Assembly: GCF_017814975.1 (NCBI RefSeq) | Contig: NZ_JAGIQA010000012.1 | Coordinates: forward strand, 124,001-188,000 | Length of the DNA: 64,000 nt | Reading direction: 5' to 3' | Origin: Cupriavidus consociatus | Lineage (GTDB): Bacteria; Pseudomonadota; Gammaproteobacteria; Burkholderiales; Burkholderiaceae | Shown: one piece after another, positions 1 to 9,087 of the stretch | Position numbering within the stretch: the first letter of the stretch is position 1 | Layout: each line of letters opens with the position of its first letter | The notes under the pieces: generated by a model | Seen by the model: the letters and a program-made list of their open reading frames with translations, nothing else | What the model was told of the DNA's origin: nothing | Database searches by the model: none | Translations under genes and position numbers: made by a program

Positions 1-721
1 CCAGCGTCAGCACCTCGGCCAGCTCGTCCAGCGTGCCGAAGCCGCCCGGCATCACGATAAACGCGTCGGAGTTCTTGACGAAGGTGACCTTGCGCGTGAA
101 GAAGTGGCGGAAGCGCATGGCAATGTCCTGGTACGGATTGCCCTGCTGCTCGTGCGGCAGTTCGATGTTCAGGCCCACGCTGGCCGACTTGCCGGCGTGC
201 GCGCCCTTGTTGGCCGCTTCCATGATGCCGGGGCCGCCGCCCGAGATGACGGCGAAGCCGGCATCGGAGAACAGCCGCGCGATCTCGATGGTGCGCTGGT
301 AGTAGGGCGAATCCTCGCGCAGGCGTGCGCTGCCGTAGATCGACACGGCCGGGCGGATCTCCGAGAGGTACTCGGTCGCCTCGATGAACTCTGCCATAAT
401 CGTGAACATTTGCCACGATGCGCGCGCCTTCTTTGCGGTAGCGCGGTCTTCGTCGGCCAGCGCACGCAGGCTGGGGATCATCTTGCGCGGATTGGCGCGT
501 GCGGCCGCTGCGGCGGCTGCTTCTGCCGATTTCTGAGCTGCCACCTCGGGCGGATGGCCTGCGGCGGCGGCATCGGCCGCGGCGGCTACGGCTGCGGCGT
601 GTGCGGACGCTGCCTCCGGCGGAGGTTGTACGGTATCGCCGGAGATATCGGAAACATCCGGATCAGCAAGGGGGGCGGTCGAGGCACCGCCCGCAGCGGC
701 ACCAGTCAATTTTGAGTCCAT
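1..721 (-). CDS. LOG family (TIGR00730-type) Rossmann-fold protein, C-terminus beyond window
   Basis: Reading the minus strand from an ATG at 721 gives an open frame running off the left edge. The first ~80 residues are a low-complexity Ala/Pro-rich stretch. A conserved Rossmann-like domain follows, with SGGGPGIMEAANKGA and PGGFGTLDE, the signature of the LOG/lysine-decarboxylase-like family (cytokinin riboside 5'-monophosphate phosphoribohydrolase or pyrimidine/purine nucleotide 5'-monophosphate nucleosidase activity in characterised members). The true start may lie later, for example at the Met before IPSLRAL, because the Ala-rich extension is not part of the family domain. The ATG at 721 overlaps the polA start codon on the other strand. 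Family assignment is firm; substrate and start are not. Confidence 0.85.
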   Translation of the reverse strand, partial: MDSKLTGAAAGGASTAPLADPDVSDISGDTVQPPPEAASAHAAAVAAAADAAAAGHPPEVAAQKSAEAAAAAAARANPRKMIPSLRALADEDRATAKKARASWQMFTIMAEFIEATEYLSEIRPAVSIYGSARLREDSPYYQRTIEIARLFSDAGFAVISGGGPGIMEAANKGAHAGKSASVGLNIELPHEQQGNPYQDIAMRFRHFFTRKVTFVKNSDAFIVMPGGFGTLDELAEVLTL

Positions 722-3554
722 GGGAATGTCGGATAGTCCAAAAACACTCTTGCTCGTCGACGGATCGAGCTATTTGTATCGCGCTTATCACGCTCTGCCG
801 GACCTGAGGAATGGAGAGGGCCTGCCCACAGGGGCAATCTACGGCATGATCAACATGCTGCGCAAGCTGCGCAACGATTACCCGGCAGAGTATAGCGCCT
901 GCGTGTTCGACGCGAAGGGCAAGACCTTCCGCGACGACATGTATCCGGCCTACAAGGAACACCGCCCCTCCATGCCGGAAGACCTGGCCCGCCAGATCGA
1001 GCCGATCCACGAAGCCGTGCGCGCGCTGGGCTGGCCGATCGTGGTGGTCGACGGCGTCGAGGCCGACGACGTGATCGGCACGCTGTCCCGCCAGGCCACG
1101 GAGCAGGGCGTGCGTACGGTTGTATCCACCGGCGACAAGGACCTGGCGCAGCTGGTCAACGACCGGGTCACGCTGGTCAACACCATGAGCGGCGAAGTGC
1201 TCGATCCCCCCGGCGTGGCGGCCAAGTTCGGCGTGCCGCCCGAGCGCATCATCGACTACCTGTCGCTGATCGGCGATGCGGTCGACAACGTCCCTGGCGT
1301 GCCCAAGGTGGGCCCCAAGACCGCGGTCAAATGGCTGGCCGAGCATGGCTCGCTCGACGGCGTGATGGCCGCCGCGCCGGGCATGAAGGGCGTGGTCGGC
1401 GAAAACCTGCGCAATACGCTTGACTGGCTGCCGATGGCGCGCCAGCTGGTCACGGTCAAGACCGACTGCGACCTGAGCAAGGCGGTGGCGGATTTCCACG
1501 CCCTGCGCGAGACCGGCGAGGACAAGGACAAGCTGGTCGAATTCTTCCAGCGCTACGGCTTCAAGACCTGGCTGCGCGAGGCCACCGGCGAACGCCTGCC
1601 GGATTCGCGTACCCAGGCGCGCGCGCAGGCCCGCGCCCACGCGGCCGCGGCGCCGGCGCAGGGCGGCCTGTTCGATGCGCCGGCCGCATCCGCCGACAAT
1701 GTGGTCCAGGCAACGGAAGAGAGCGCGCCCACCGAGATCCGCTACGAGACGGTCACCACCCAGGGCATGCTGGAAGACTGGATGCGGCGCATCGAGACCG
1801 CGCCGCTGGTGGCGATCGATACCGAGACCGATTCGCTCGATCCCATGCAGGCGCAGCTGGTCGGCATCTCGTTGTCGGCGACGCCGGGCGAAGCCTGCTA
1901 CATCCCCGTGGCGCACCGCGGCCCGGACGTGGCCGGCCTGCCCGAGCATGGGCAGCTCTCGCGTGATTTCGTGCTGGAGCGCATGCGCGCCTGGCTCGAA
2001 GACGCCTGCCGCCCCAAGCTCGGCCAGAACCTGAAATACGACATCCACGTCTTCGCCAACCACGGCGTGACGCTGCGCGGCGTGGCGCACGACACCATGC
2101 TGCAGAGCTACGTGCTGGCCTCGCACCGCAACCACGGCATGGACAGCCTGGCCGAGCGGCTGCTCAGCCTGAAGACCATCACCTACGAAGAAGTGTGCGG
2201 CAAGGGCGCAGGCCAGATCTGCTTCGATCAGATCGACCTGGCGCGCGCCACCGAGTACGCCGCCGAAGACGCCGACGTGACGCTGCGCCTGCATCGCAAG
2301 ATGATCCCGCAGGTGGAAGCCGCCGCAGGGCTGCGCCGTGTGTACGAAGAGATCGAGATGCCGGTCTCGGTCGTGCTGCAGAAGATCGAGCGCAACGGCG
2401 TGCTGATCGATGCCGAACGCCTGGCCGCGCAGAGCGCCGAGCTGGGGCAGCGCATGCTGGCGCTGGAGCAGTCCGCTTACGAGGCCGCGGGCCAGCCGTT
2501 CAACCTGGGCTCGCCCAAGCAGATCGGCGAGATCCTGTTCAACCAGATGAAGCTGCCGGTGGTGAAGAAGACTGCCAGCGGCGCACCGTCGACCGACGAA
2601 GAGGTGCTGCAGAAGCTGGCCGAGGACTACCCGCTGCCCAAGCTGCTGCTCGACTACCGCGGCCTGGCCAAGCTCAAGTCCACCTACACCGACAAGCTGC
2701 CCAAGATGGTCAACACGCGCACCGGCCGCGTGCACACCAGCTACGGACAGGCGACCGCGGTGACGGGCCGGCTGGCATCGACCGAACCCAACCTGCAGAA
2801 CATCCCGGTGCGCACCGAGGAAGGCCGCCGCATCCGCGAAGCCTTTATCGCCGAGCCGGGCAGCGTGATCGTGTCGGCCGACTACTCGCAGATCGAGCTG
2901 CGCATCATGGCCCATATCTCGGGCGACGAGAACCTGCTGCGCGCCTTCGCCAACGGCGAGGACATCCACCGCGCCACCGCTGCCGAGATCTTCGGCGTGG
3001 AGCGCGACGCGGTCAGCAGCGAGCAGCGCCGCTATGCCAAGGTCATCAACTTTGGCCTGATCTACGGCATGAGCGCATTCGGGCTGGCCAGCAACCTGGG
3101 CATCGAGCGCGATGCGGCCAAGCACTACATCGACCGCTACTTCATGCGCTATCCCGGCGTGGCGCACTACATGGAAGAAACCCGGCAGACCGCGCGCGAG
3201 CAGGGCTATGTCGAGACCGTGTTCGGCCGCCGGCTGTGGCTGCCCGACATCAATGGCGGCAGCGGCCCGCGCCGCCAGGCCGCCGAGCGCGCGGCCATCA
3301 ACGCGCCGATGCAGGGCACGGCCGCCGACCTGATCAAGCTGTCGATGATCGCGGTGCAGGGCTGGCTGGAGCGCGACGGGTTGCAGACGCGCCAGATCAT
3401 GCAAGTACACGATGAACTGGTGCTGGAAGTGCCCGAACATGAGGTGGAACTGGTGAAAGCGCGCCTGCCGGAGCTGATGTGCGCGGTGGCGCAGTTGCGC
3501 GTGCCACTGGTGGCCGAGGTGGGCAGCGGCGCCAACTGGGAAGAAGCGCACTGA
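720..3554 (+). CDS. polA: DNA polymerase I
   Basis: A 944-residue family A polymerase for Okazaki-fragment maturation and repair. The N-terminal 5'-nuclease domain opens with LLLVDGSSYLYRAYHALPDL and carries the VEADDVIGTL acidic cluster. A 3'-5' exonuclease domain starts near residue 350 with the intact DxE motif in AIDTETDSLD. The polymerase domain has motif A (DYSQIELRIMAHIS), motif B (RRYAKVINFGLIYGMSAFG) and motif C (QVHDELVLEV). The family usually runs 900-950 residues, so it is full length. Start could be ATG 720 (weak TGAG upstream) or ATG 726 (MSDSPKT). The gene is divergent from the LOG gene with overlapping start codons, so its promoter must lie inside that gene. Confidence 0.97.
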   Translation: MGMSDSPKTLLLVDGSSYLYRAYHALPDLRNGEGLPTGAIYGMINMLRKLRNDYPAEYSACVFDAKGKTFRDDMYPAYKEHRPSMPEDLARQIEPIHEAVRALGWPIVVVDGVEADDVIGTLSRQATEQGVRTVVSTGDKDLAQLVNDRVTLVNTMSGEVLDPPGVAAKFGVPPERIIDYLSLIGDAVDNVPGVPKVGPKTAVKWLAEHGSLDGVMAAAPGMKGVVGENLRNTLDWLPMARQLVTVKTDCDLSKAVADFHALRETGEDKDKLVEFFQRYGFKTWLREATGERLPDSRTQARAQARAHAAAAPAQGGLFDAPAASADNVVQATEESAPTEIRYETVTTQGMLEDWMRRIETAPLVAIDTETDSLDPMQAQLVGISLSATPGEACYIPVAHRGPDVAGLPEHGQLSRDFVLERMRAWLEDACRPKLGQNLKYDIHVFANHGVTLRGVAHDTMLQSYVLASHRNHGMDSLAERLLSLKTITYEEVCGKGAGQICFDQIDLARATEYAAEDADVTLRLHRKMIPQVEAAAGLRRVYEEIEMPVSVVLQKIERNGVLIDAERLAAQSAELGQRMLALEQSAYEAAGQPFNLGSPKQIGEILFNQMKLPVVKKTASGAPSTDEEVLQKLAEDYPLPKLLLDYRGLAKLKSTYTDKLPKMVNTRTGRVHTSYGQATAVTGRLASTEPNLQNIPVRTEEGRRIREAFIAEPGSVIVSADYSQIELRIMAHISGDENLLRAFANGEDIHRATAAEIFGVERDAVSSEQRRYAKVINFGLIYGMSAFGLASNLGIERDAAKHYIDRYFMRYPGVAHYMEETRQTAREQGYVETVFGRRLWLPDINGGSGPRRQAAERAAINAPMQGTAADLIKLSMIAVQGWLERDGLQTRQIMQVHDELVLEVPEHEVELVKARLPELMCAVAQLRVPLVAEVGSGANWEEAH

Positions 3555-3716
3555 AGCCGCACTGAAGTTGACCTGACAACCCTCCGCCCGCGCTGCATGG
3601 TGGTATCGATTGAAGCGACTGCTGAATCGGTTTATGCGGCTTGCCATGCATGCTGCAATGCAGCAGACTGTGGTCCATGCCTCAGGCACGGATTTCACAA
3701 TACGCACGGGTAGACC

Positions 3717-5042
3717 ATGACAGAAGCAAAGGCGCACCGCATCGTTGTCGTCGGCGGCGGGGCAGGAGGGCTGGAACTGGTAACCAGGCTGGGCGACAAG
3801 CTTGGCAAGAAGGGAACGGCGCAGGTGGTCCTGGTGGACCGCTTGCCTACCCACATCTGGAAACCGCTGCTGCATGAAGTTGCCGCCGGCAGCATGGACC
3901 CCAACACGCACCAGCTGGAATACGCGGCGCAGGCGCGCTGGCACCATTTCGAGTTCCAGCAGGGCGAGCTGACCGGCATCGACCGCGCGCGCAAGACCAT
4001 CGCGGTGTCTGCCTGCTACGACCAGGACGGCGCCGAGCTGCTGCCCGCGCGCGAGCTGCCGTACGACACGCTGGTGCTGGCGATCGGCTGCGTCACCCAT
4101 TTCTTCGGCGTGCCGGGCGCCGCCGAACACGCCATCGCGCTCGATACCGTGGCGCAGGCGGAACGCTTCCGCAAGCGGCTGATCGCCGCCTGCGTGCGCG
4201 CGCAGAACGGACGCGGGCGCATGGGCGAGGACGGCCGCCCGCGCGTGGACGTTGCCATCATCGGTGCCGGCGCCACCGGCGTCGAACTGTCGGCCGAGCT
4301 GCGCAACACCGCGCATGTGCTCAGCGCCTATGGCCTGCACCGCCTCGATCCGCGCCGCGACGTGCGCATCCATGTGATCGAGGCCGGCCCGCGTATCCTG
4401 CCGGCGCTGTCGGAGCGCGTCTCCGCAGAGACCGCCAAGCTGCTGAAGAAGCTCGATGTCGATGTCTTTACCAGCGAGCGCGTCACCGAGGTCACGCCGC
4501 AGGCCGTGCTGACCGCAAGCGGCAAGACCATCGATGCCGACCTGACAGTATGGGCCGCGGGCATCACCGCGCCGCAGGTGCTGGCCACGCTGGGCCTGCC
4601 GGCCAGCCGCCAGGGCCAGGTCGTGGTCGGTCCGACGCTGCAGAGCGAGGGCGATCCCGACATCTTCGCCTTCGGCGACTGCGCCAGCTGCCCGTGGCCG
4701 GAGAAGCAGACCTCGGTGCCGCCGCGCGCGCAGGCGGCGCACCAGCAGGCTACCTTTCTCTACCAGGCGCTGTGCGCGCGGCTCGAAGGCAAGCCGCTGC
4801 CGTCGTTCGCTTTCAAGGATTTCGGTTCGCTGGTGTCGCTGGGGCACTTCAGCGCGGTGGGCAGCCTGATGGGCGGGCTGATCGGCGGCTCGATGTTTAT
4901 CGAGGGGCTGATGGCGCGCGTCATGTACACCTCGCTGTACCGGATGCACGTGATGGCGCTGCATGGCGCGGTCGGCATGGCGCTGGACACCGTGTCGCAC
5001 TGGCTGCGCAGCAAGACCAGCCCGCGGGTGAAATTGCACTGA
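3717..5042 (+). CDS. ndh: type II NADH:quinone oxidoreductase (NDH-2)
   Basis: A 441-residue two-dinucleotide-binding flavoprotein. The N-terminal FAD-binding motif is VVVGGGAGGLELVTRLG (residues ~10-26), and the NAD(P)H-binding motif VAIIGAGATGVELSAELR lies near residue 180. The FAD-closing segment is IFAFGDCASCPW near 315. The C-terminal amphipathic region typical of membrane-peripheral NDH-2 enzymes is present. It would oxidise NADH and reduce ubiquinone without proton pumping at the inner-membrane surface. It stands alone, 162 bp after polA. A carotenoid-like or sulfide:quinone reductase is less likely because the SQR cysteines are absent. Confidence 0.88.
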   Translation: MTEAKAHRIVVVGGGAGGLELVTRLGDKLGKKGTAQVVLVDRLPTHIWKPLLHEVAAGSMDPNTHQLEYAAQARWHHFEFQQGELTGIDRARKTIAVSACYDQDGAELLPARELPYDTLVLAIGCVTHFFGVPGAAEHAIALDTVAQAERFRKRLIAACVRAQNGRGRMGEDGRPRVDVAIIGAGATGVELSAELRNTAHVLSAYGLHRLDPRRDVRIHVIEAGPRILPALSERVSAETAKLLKKLDVDVFTSERVTEVTPQAVLTASGKTIDADLTVWAAGITAPQVLATLGLPASRQGQVVVGPTLQSEGDPDIFAFGDCASCPWPEKQTSVPPRAQAAHQQATFLYQALCARLEGKPLPSFAFKDFGSLVSLGHFSAVGSLMGGLIGGSMFIEGLMARVMYTSLYRMHVMALHGAVGMALDTVSHWLRSKTSPRVKLH

Positions 5043-5165
5043 GGCTGCGCCGAGGCTGCACTGAGGAGAACGTCGTGCCAGCATGAGCACGAAGCGTCAT
5101 GTCTGCTTAGAATCGGTGGCTGGCGATTTTCGGCGCGCCAGCCACCCATGTTCCTGGAGACACGC

Positions 5166-6044
5166 ATGCTCAAACCTGAAGTGGAAAGCCTCGTTCCCGG
5201 CCAGGCCTTCGACCGCCGCGGCTTCGTCAAGACGGCGCTAGGTTCCGCCTTTGCCGCGGCTGCCTTGCCGGTGATGGCCCAGCAAGCCATCAAGACCGAT
5301 TTCGCCGGCCTGAGCGCCGGTGAAGTCACGATTCCGTCCGGCGGCTTCAGCATGCCCGTCTACCGGGCCCAGCCGGAAGGCAAGAAGAACCTGCCGGTGG
5401 TGCTGGTCATCAGCGAAATCTTCGGCGTACATGAATACATCGCCGATGTCTGCCGGCGCTTCGCCAAGCTCGGCTACCTGGCGATCGCGCCCGAACTGTT
5501 CGCGCGCCAGGGCGATCCGCAGAGCTTCGGTTCCATCCAGGAACTGCAGCGCGAGGTGATCGCCAAGGTCTCGGACGCCCAGGTCATGGGCGACCTCGAC
5601 GCCGCGGTGGCGTGGGCCCGCGCCAATGGCGGCGACGTGTCGCGGCTCGGCATCACCGGCTTTTGCTGGGGTGGCCGCATCGCCTGGCTGTTCGCGGCCC
5701 ACAGCCGCCAGCTCAAGGCCGCCGTGGCCTGGTACGGCCAGCTGTCGCCCGAGACCACGCCGCTGAAGCCGAAGAACCCGATCGACCTGGTCGGCCAGCT
5801 GCATGCCCCGGTGCTTGGCCTCTACGGCGGCAAGGACACCGGCATCCCGCTGGAGCAGGTGGAGAAGATGAAGGCGGCGCTGGCGGCTTCGTCCGACCCG
5901 GCCGCCAAGGCCTCGCGCTTCGTTGTCTATCCGGAGTCCGGTCACGCCTTCCATGCCGACTACCGGCCCAGCTACCGCGAGGCGGACGCGAAGGACGGCT
6001 GGCAAAAGTGCCTGGCCTGGTTCAAGCAGCACGGCGTGGCGTGA
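5166..6044 (+). CDS. dienelactone hydrolase family protein with Tat signal
   Basis: An alpha/beta hydrolase of 292 residues from the ATG at 5166, preceded by GGAGA at 7 bp; an upstream in-frame ATG at 5148 lacks a site. A twin-arginine motif (DRRGFVKTALG) and hydrophobic stretch ending PVMAQQ indicate Tat export. The catalytic Cys sits in GITGFCWGG, the Asp in GLYGGKDTGIP and the His in ESGHAFHAD, the Cys-Asp-His triad of the family. The enzyme would hydrolyse lactone-like or ester substrates in the periplasm. The physiological substrate is unknown. No catechol-pathway genes are nearby, so it should not be called clcD. Confidence 0.88.
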   Translation: MLKPEVESLVPGQAFDRRGFVKTALGSAFAAAALPVMAQQAIKTDFAGLSAGEVTIPSGGFSMPVYRAQPEGKKNLPVVLVISEIFGVHEYIADVCRRFAKLGYLAIAPELFARQGDPQSFGSIQELQREVIAKVSDAQVMGDLDAAVAWARANGGDVSRLGITGFCWGGRIAWLFAAHSRQLKAAVAWYGQLSPETTPLKPKNPIDLVGQLHAPVLGLYGGKDTGIPLEQVEKMKAALAASSDPAAKASRFVVYPESGHAFHADYRPSYREADAKDGWQKCLAWFKQHGVA

Positions 6045-6236
6045 TCCTTTCCGCGTGGCCCGGCCGACAGCAGGATTGCAAAGTCCCGGCGGATACGTAC
6101 AATGCGGCCTTTGAGTTATTGCAACATTGTTGCGTTAGCCGTCCGGCGCAATGCGGGCGGAACGGCGGGGCTGCTGAACGATGGCTGAAAGGCCGGCAGC
6201 GTCGCCACCTGGGAGCCCATCATCCATTCGACGCTT

Positions 6237-7049
6237 TTGTACATCCTGCTCGCCGCCACGATCTCGGGCGTGGGCAGCATCTTCGGGGCGGCGCTGCTGT
6301 CGCTGACGGTGGCGTCCCGCGTGGTCGAGCGCATGGTGAGCTTTTCGGTGGGTGTGCTGCTCGCCACCGCGCTGCTGCATTCGCTGCCGGAGGCGTTCGA
6401 GTCCGGCGCAGACCCGCGCGCGCTGTTCGGCACCCTGCTGGCGGGGCTGCTGGGCTTCTTCCTGCTAGAGAAGATCTCGCTGCTGCGCCACTCGCACCAC
6501 CACGAGGGCGACGGGCACCACCACCACCACGGCCATGACCGCGAAGAAGCTGGACGCAGCGGCCTGACCATCCTGGTGGGCGATACCTTCCACAACTTTG
6601 CCGACGGCATCGTGATCGCGGCGGCCTTCCTGGCCGACCCGCATATCGGCGTGGTCACCGCACTGGCCATTGCCGCGCACGAAATTCCGCAGGAAGTGGG
6701 CGACTTCATCGTGCTGCTCAACGCGGGGTTCTCCAAGGCGCGCGCCTTCGCCTTTAACCTGCTGTCGAGCGTGGCGGCCATTGCCGGCGGCCTGGTCGGG
6801 TACTTCCTGCTCGACGAGATGAGCGGCTGGATCCCGTACGTGCTGGTGATTGCAGCCAGCAGCTTCCTCTATATCGCCGTCAGCGACCTGATGCCGCAGA
6901 TGCAGCGCAAGCCGCGCTGGCGCGAGTCGGCGATCCAGGTGGTGCTGGTGGCGGCGGGGATTTCGGCGATCGTCTTTATCACCAACGGCGTGCACGAGCA
7001 GCACGGCCACGGGCACGGCAGCGCCGCGCCGGTGGCAACTTCGCACTAG
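6237..7049 (+). CDS. ZIP family divalent metal transporter
   Basis: An integral membrane protein of about 270 residues with eight predicted helices. It has the two ZIP signatures HNFADGI (helix 4) and HEIPQEVGDF (helix 5) that form the metal site. Between helices 3 and 4 is a histidine-rich cytoplasmic loop (HSHHHEGDGHHHHHGHD), and the C-terminus is also His-rich (HEQHGHGHG). It would import Zn2+ or other divalent cations. The start is uncertain: TTG 6237 has no obvious ribosome-binding site, and the frame stays open upstream to a stop near 6186, encoding WEPIIHSTL before it. It is convergent with the sulfurtransferase gene, 23 bp away. Confidence 0.9.
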   Translation: MYILLAATISGVGSIFGAALLSLTVASRVVERMVSFSVGVLLATALLHSLPEAFESGADPRALFGTLLAGLLGFFLLEKISLLRHSHHHEGDGHHHHHGHDREEAGRSGLTILVGDTFHNFADGIVIAAAFLADPHIGVVTALAIAAHEIPQEVGDFIVLLNAGFSKARAFAFNLLSSVAAIAGGLVGYFLLDEMSGWIPYVLVIAASSFLYIAVSDLMPQMQRKPRWRESAIQVVLVAAGISAIVFITNGVHEQHGHGHGSAAPVATSH

Positions 7050-7072
7050 GCCGGATCGTCACGCCCGGATCG

Positions 7073-7927
7073 TCAGGTGGCGGTCGCCACCGGGCGCGCC
7101 GGGTCGGCGCACCATTCGCTCCACGAGCCCGGATAGAGCGCCGCGCCACCCAGTCCGGCCGCTTCCAGTGCCAGCAGGTTGTGGCACGCCGTGACGCCCG
7201 AACCGCACTGCATCACCGCCTGCGCGGGCGCGCGCTGGCCCAGCACGGCGCCGAACTCGGCGCGCAGCGTTGCCGGCGACTTGAAACGGCCTTCGGCGTC
7301 GAGGTTGTCCTTGAAGAAGCGGTTGACCGCCCCGGGAATATGGCCGCCGACCGGATCCAGCGTTTCGTTCTCGCCGCGGAAACGGTCGGGCGCGCGTGCG
7401 TCGACCACCAGCAGCGCGGCGCGGTCGAGGTTGTCGAGCAGGGCGGCGGCGTCCACCGTCGGCACCAGCGGCTCGCGGCGCGAGATCGTGCCGGGAAACT
7501 CAGGCTCCGGGGTGGCCTCATGCTCCAGCGGCATGCCCGCCTTGATCCAGGCGTCCTTGCCGCCGTCCAGCACCGCGACCGCATCATGGCCGATCCAGCG
7601 CACCAGCCACCACAGGCGCGCGGCGAACATGCCGCCCTGCGCGTCGTACGCCACCACAGGGGTGTCATCTTCCACGCCCAGCGCCTGCAGCCGCGCGACG
7701 AAGTCGTCGGCGTCGGGCAGGGGATGGCGGCCGTTGCTGCCGGTCTTGCGGCCCGAGAGTTCGTTGTCCAGGTGCAGGTAGAACGCGCCCGGCAGGTGGC
7801 CGGCGTGGTACGCCTCGCGGCCGGCGGCAGGGTTGGCCAGGTCGAAGCTGCAGTCGATCACGACGCAGCGGCCGTTGCCGGCCAGCAGCGCCTGCAGTGC
7901 GGTGACGGAAATCAGCGGTTTCTGCAT
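7073..7927 (-). CDS. sseA: thiosulfate/3-mercaptopyruvate sulfurtransferase (tandem rhodanese)
   Basis: A 284-residue protein with two rhodanese domains, a catalytically silent N-terminal one and a C-terminal one with active-site loop CGSGVTAC. The CGSGVTAC loop is typical of 3-mercaptopyruvate sulfurtransferases rather than thiosulfate-specific rhodaneses. It moves sulfane sulfur from 3-mercaptopyruvate to thiol acceptors or cyanide in the cytoplasm. AGGA lies upstream of the ATG. It is 58 bp downstream of the DMT transporter gene on the same strand, so the two may be co-transcribed. Confidence 0.9.
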   Translation of the reverse strand: MQKPLISVTALQALLAGNGRCVVIDCSFDLANPAAGREAYHAGHLPGAFYLHLDNELSGRKTGSNGRHPLPDADDFVARLQALGVEDDTPVVAYDAQGGMFAARLWWLVRWIGHDAVAVLDGGKDAWIKAGMPLEHEATPEPEFPGTISRREPLVPTVDAAALLDNLDRAALLVVDARAPDRFRGENETLDPVGGHIPGAVNRFFKDNLDAEGRFKSPATLRAEFGAVLGQRAPAQAVMQCGSGVTACHNLLALEAAGLGGAALYPGSWSEWCADPARPVATAT

Positions 7928-7985
7928 GGGAATCCTGTAGCGAGCGAAGGGAACGACAGCTTAATGGATACTGCACCTCGGGATG

Positions 7986-8909
7986 CTACACCTCGGGGTG
8001 CACTTCCGCCTCGGGCGACTTGACCGGCGTGGCCGGCGTCGGCTTGGCGTCGGTGCCCTGGCGGGCGCGCATCAGCGTGGTGGCGATGCCGCTGGCGATG
8101 ATCAGCCCCATGCCCAGCCACGACAGCCAGTTCAGCTGGTCGGACCAGATCAGCATGCCCCAGACACTGGAAAAGACGATGCCGGCATATTGCAGGTTGG
8201 CGGTCAGCAGGGTGTTGCCGCGCTTGTAGGCGCGCGTCATCGCGGTCTGGCCCAACGTCGCCAGGATGCCGATGGCCAGCAACAGGCCGACGCCATACCA
8301 GGTATGCGGGCTGACGCCGGAGATCAGCATCCAGGCCAGGCCGGCGATCATGCCGACCAGCGAGAAATAGAACACGATGCGGCCCTCGGGCTCGCCCAGT
8401 TGGCCGAGCTGGCGCACCTCGACATAGGCCAGCGCGGTGAAAACGCCGGAGATCAGGCCGACCAGGCCGCCGGTGAGCTGGTCTTTGCCAACCGACGGCT
8501 GCAGCAGGCAGATCACGCCTGCAAAGGACAGCAGGATCGCCAGCACCAGGCGCCGGTCGGCATTGCCGGCAGTGCCGGCCAGGGCGGCGCTGGCGCCGAG
8601 GATCAGTGCGATCCATACCGGCGACATATAGTTCAGCGTCATCGCGGTCGCCAGCGGCAGCAGCGTGATCGAGGTGAACCACAGCATCAGCGCGGTAACG
8701 CCGAAGACGCTGCGCTTGATATGCGACAGCATGTACGGCGTGCGCACCGGCACGCCGCGCGACGACAGCAGCACCCACATGATGACCACGCTGATCAGGC
8801 CCCGGTAGAACACGATCTCGCCGGTGGTGTACAGGTCGGATGCCAGCTTGACGCCCACCCCCATCAACGAGAACGAGAAGGCGGCGAAAAGCATCCAGAG
8901 CGATTGCAT
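7986..8909 (-). CDS. DMT (drug/metabolite) superfamily EamA-type transporter
   Basis: About 307 residues from the ATG at 8909 (MQSLWMLFAAFSFSLMG). The frame is open further upstream but that extension is basic and poorly hydrophobic, so it was not used. Ten hydrophobic segments in two repeated five-helix EamA halves are visible, with the characteristic start of helix 1 and a charged cytoplasmic tail rich in Pro/Glu. The protein would export a small metabolite or amino acid across the inner membrane; the substrate cannot be read from sequence. It precedes sseA on the same strand. Confidence 0.88.
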   Translation of the reverse strand: MQSLWMLFAAFSFSLMGVGVKLASDLYTTGEIVFYRGLISVVIMWVLLSSRGVPVRTPYMLSHIKRSVFGVTALMLWFTSITLLPLATAMTLNYMSPVWIALILGASAALAGTAGNADRRLVLAILLSFAGVICLLQPSVGKDQLTGGLVGLISGVFTALAYVEVRQLGQLGEPEGRIVFYFSLVGMIAGLAWMLISGVSPHTWYGVGLLLAIGILATLGQTAMTRAYKRGNTLLTANLQYAGIVFSSVWGMLIWSDQLNWLSWLGMGLIIASGIATTLMRARQGTDAKPTPATPVKSPEAEVHPEV

Positions 8910-9030
8910 GAGCGGGGGCGCGCAGGGCGAGGTGTGGCGTGGTGTTGCGAGGGGCTTGCGAAAGGCGCGGGCGGCGACGGCTCGGCCCGGCATTGCGGAG
9001 CAATGATTCTATCAGCGCACATCGCGCCCC

Positions 9031-9060
9031 AAAGCAAAACGGACCGCCGTGGCGGTCCGT
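9031..9060 (-). terminator. Rho-independent terminator of the Rieske oxygenase gene
   Basis: A perfect inverted repeat ACGGACCGCC / GGCGGTCCGT at 9039-9060 is followed on the minus strand by GTTTTGCTTT. It lies 28 bp past the Rieske oxygenase stop codon, before the DMT transporter gene. Confidence 0.85.
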
Positions 9061-9087
9061 GATGGCGCTAGCCGTGCGGTTATCGCA

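Noticed and set aside
663..5090. Very long minus-strand open frame (about 1475 codons) across polA and ndh
   Set aside because: Antisense shadow of GC-rich codons; no domain, and polA and ndh on the plus strand have full motifs.
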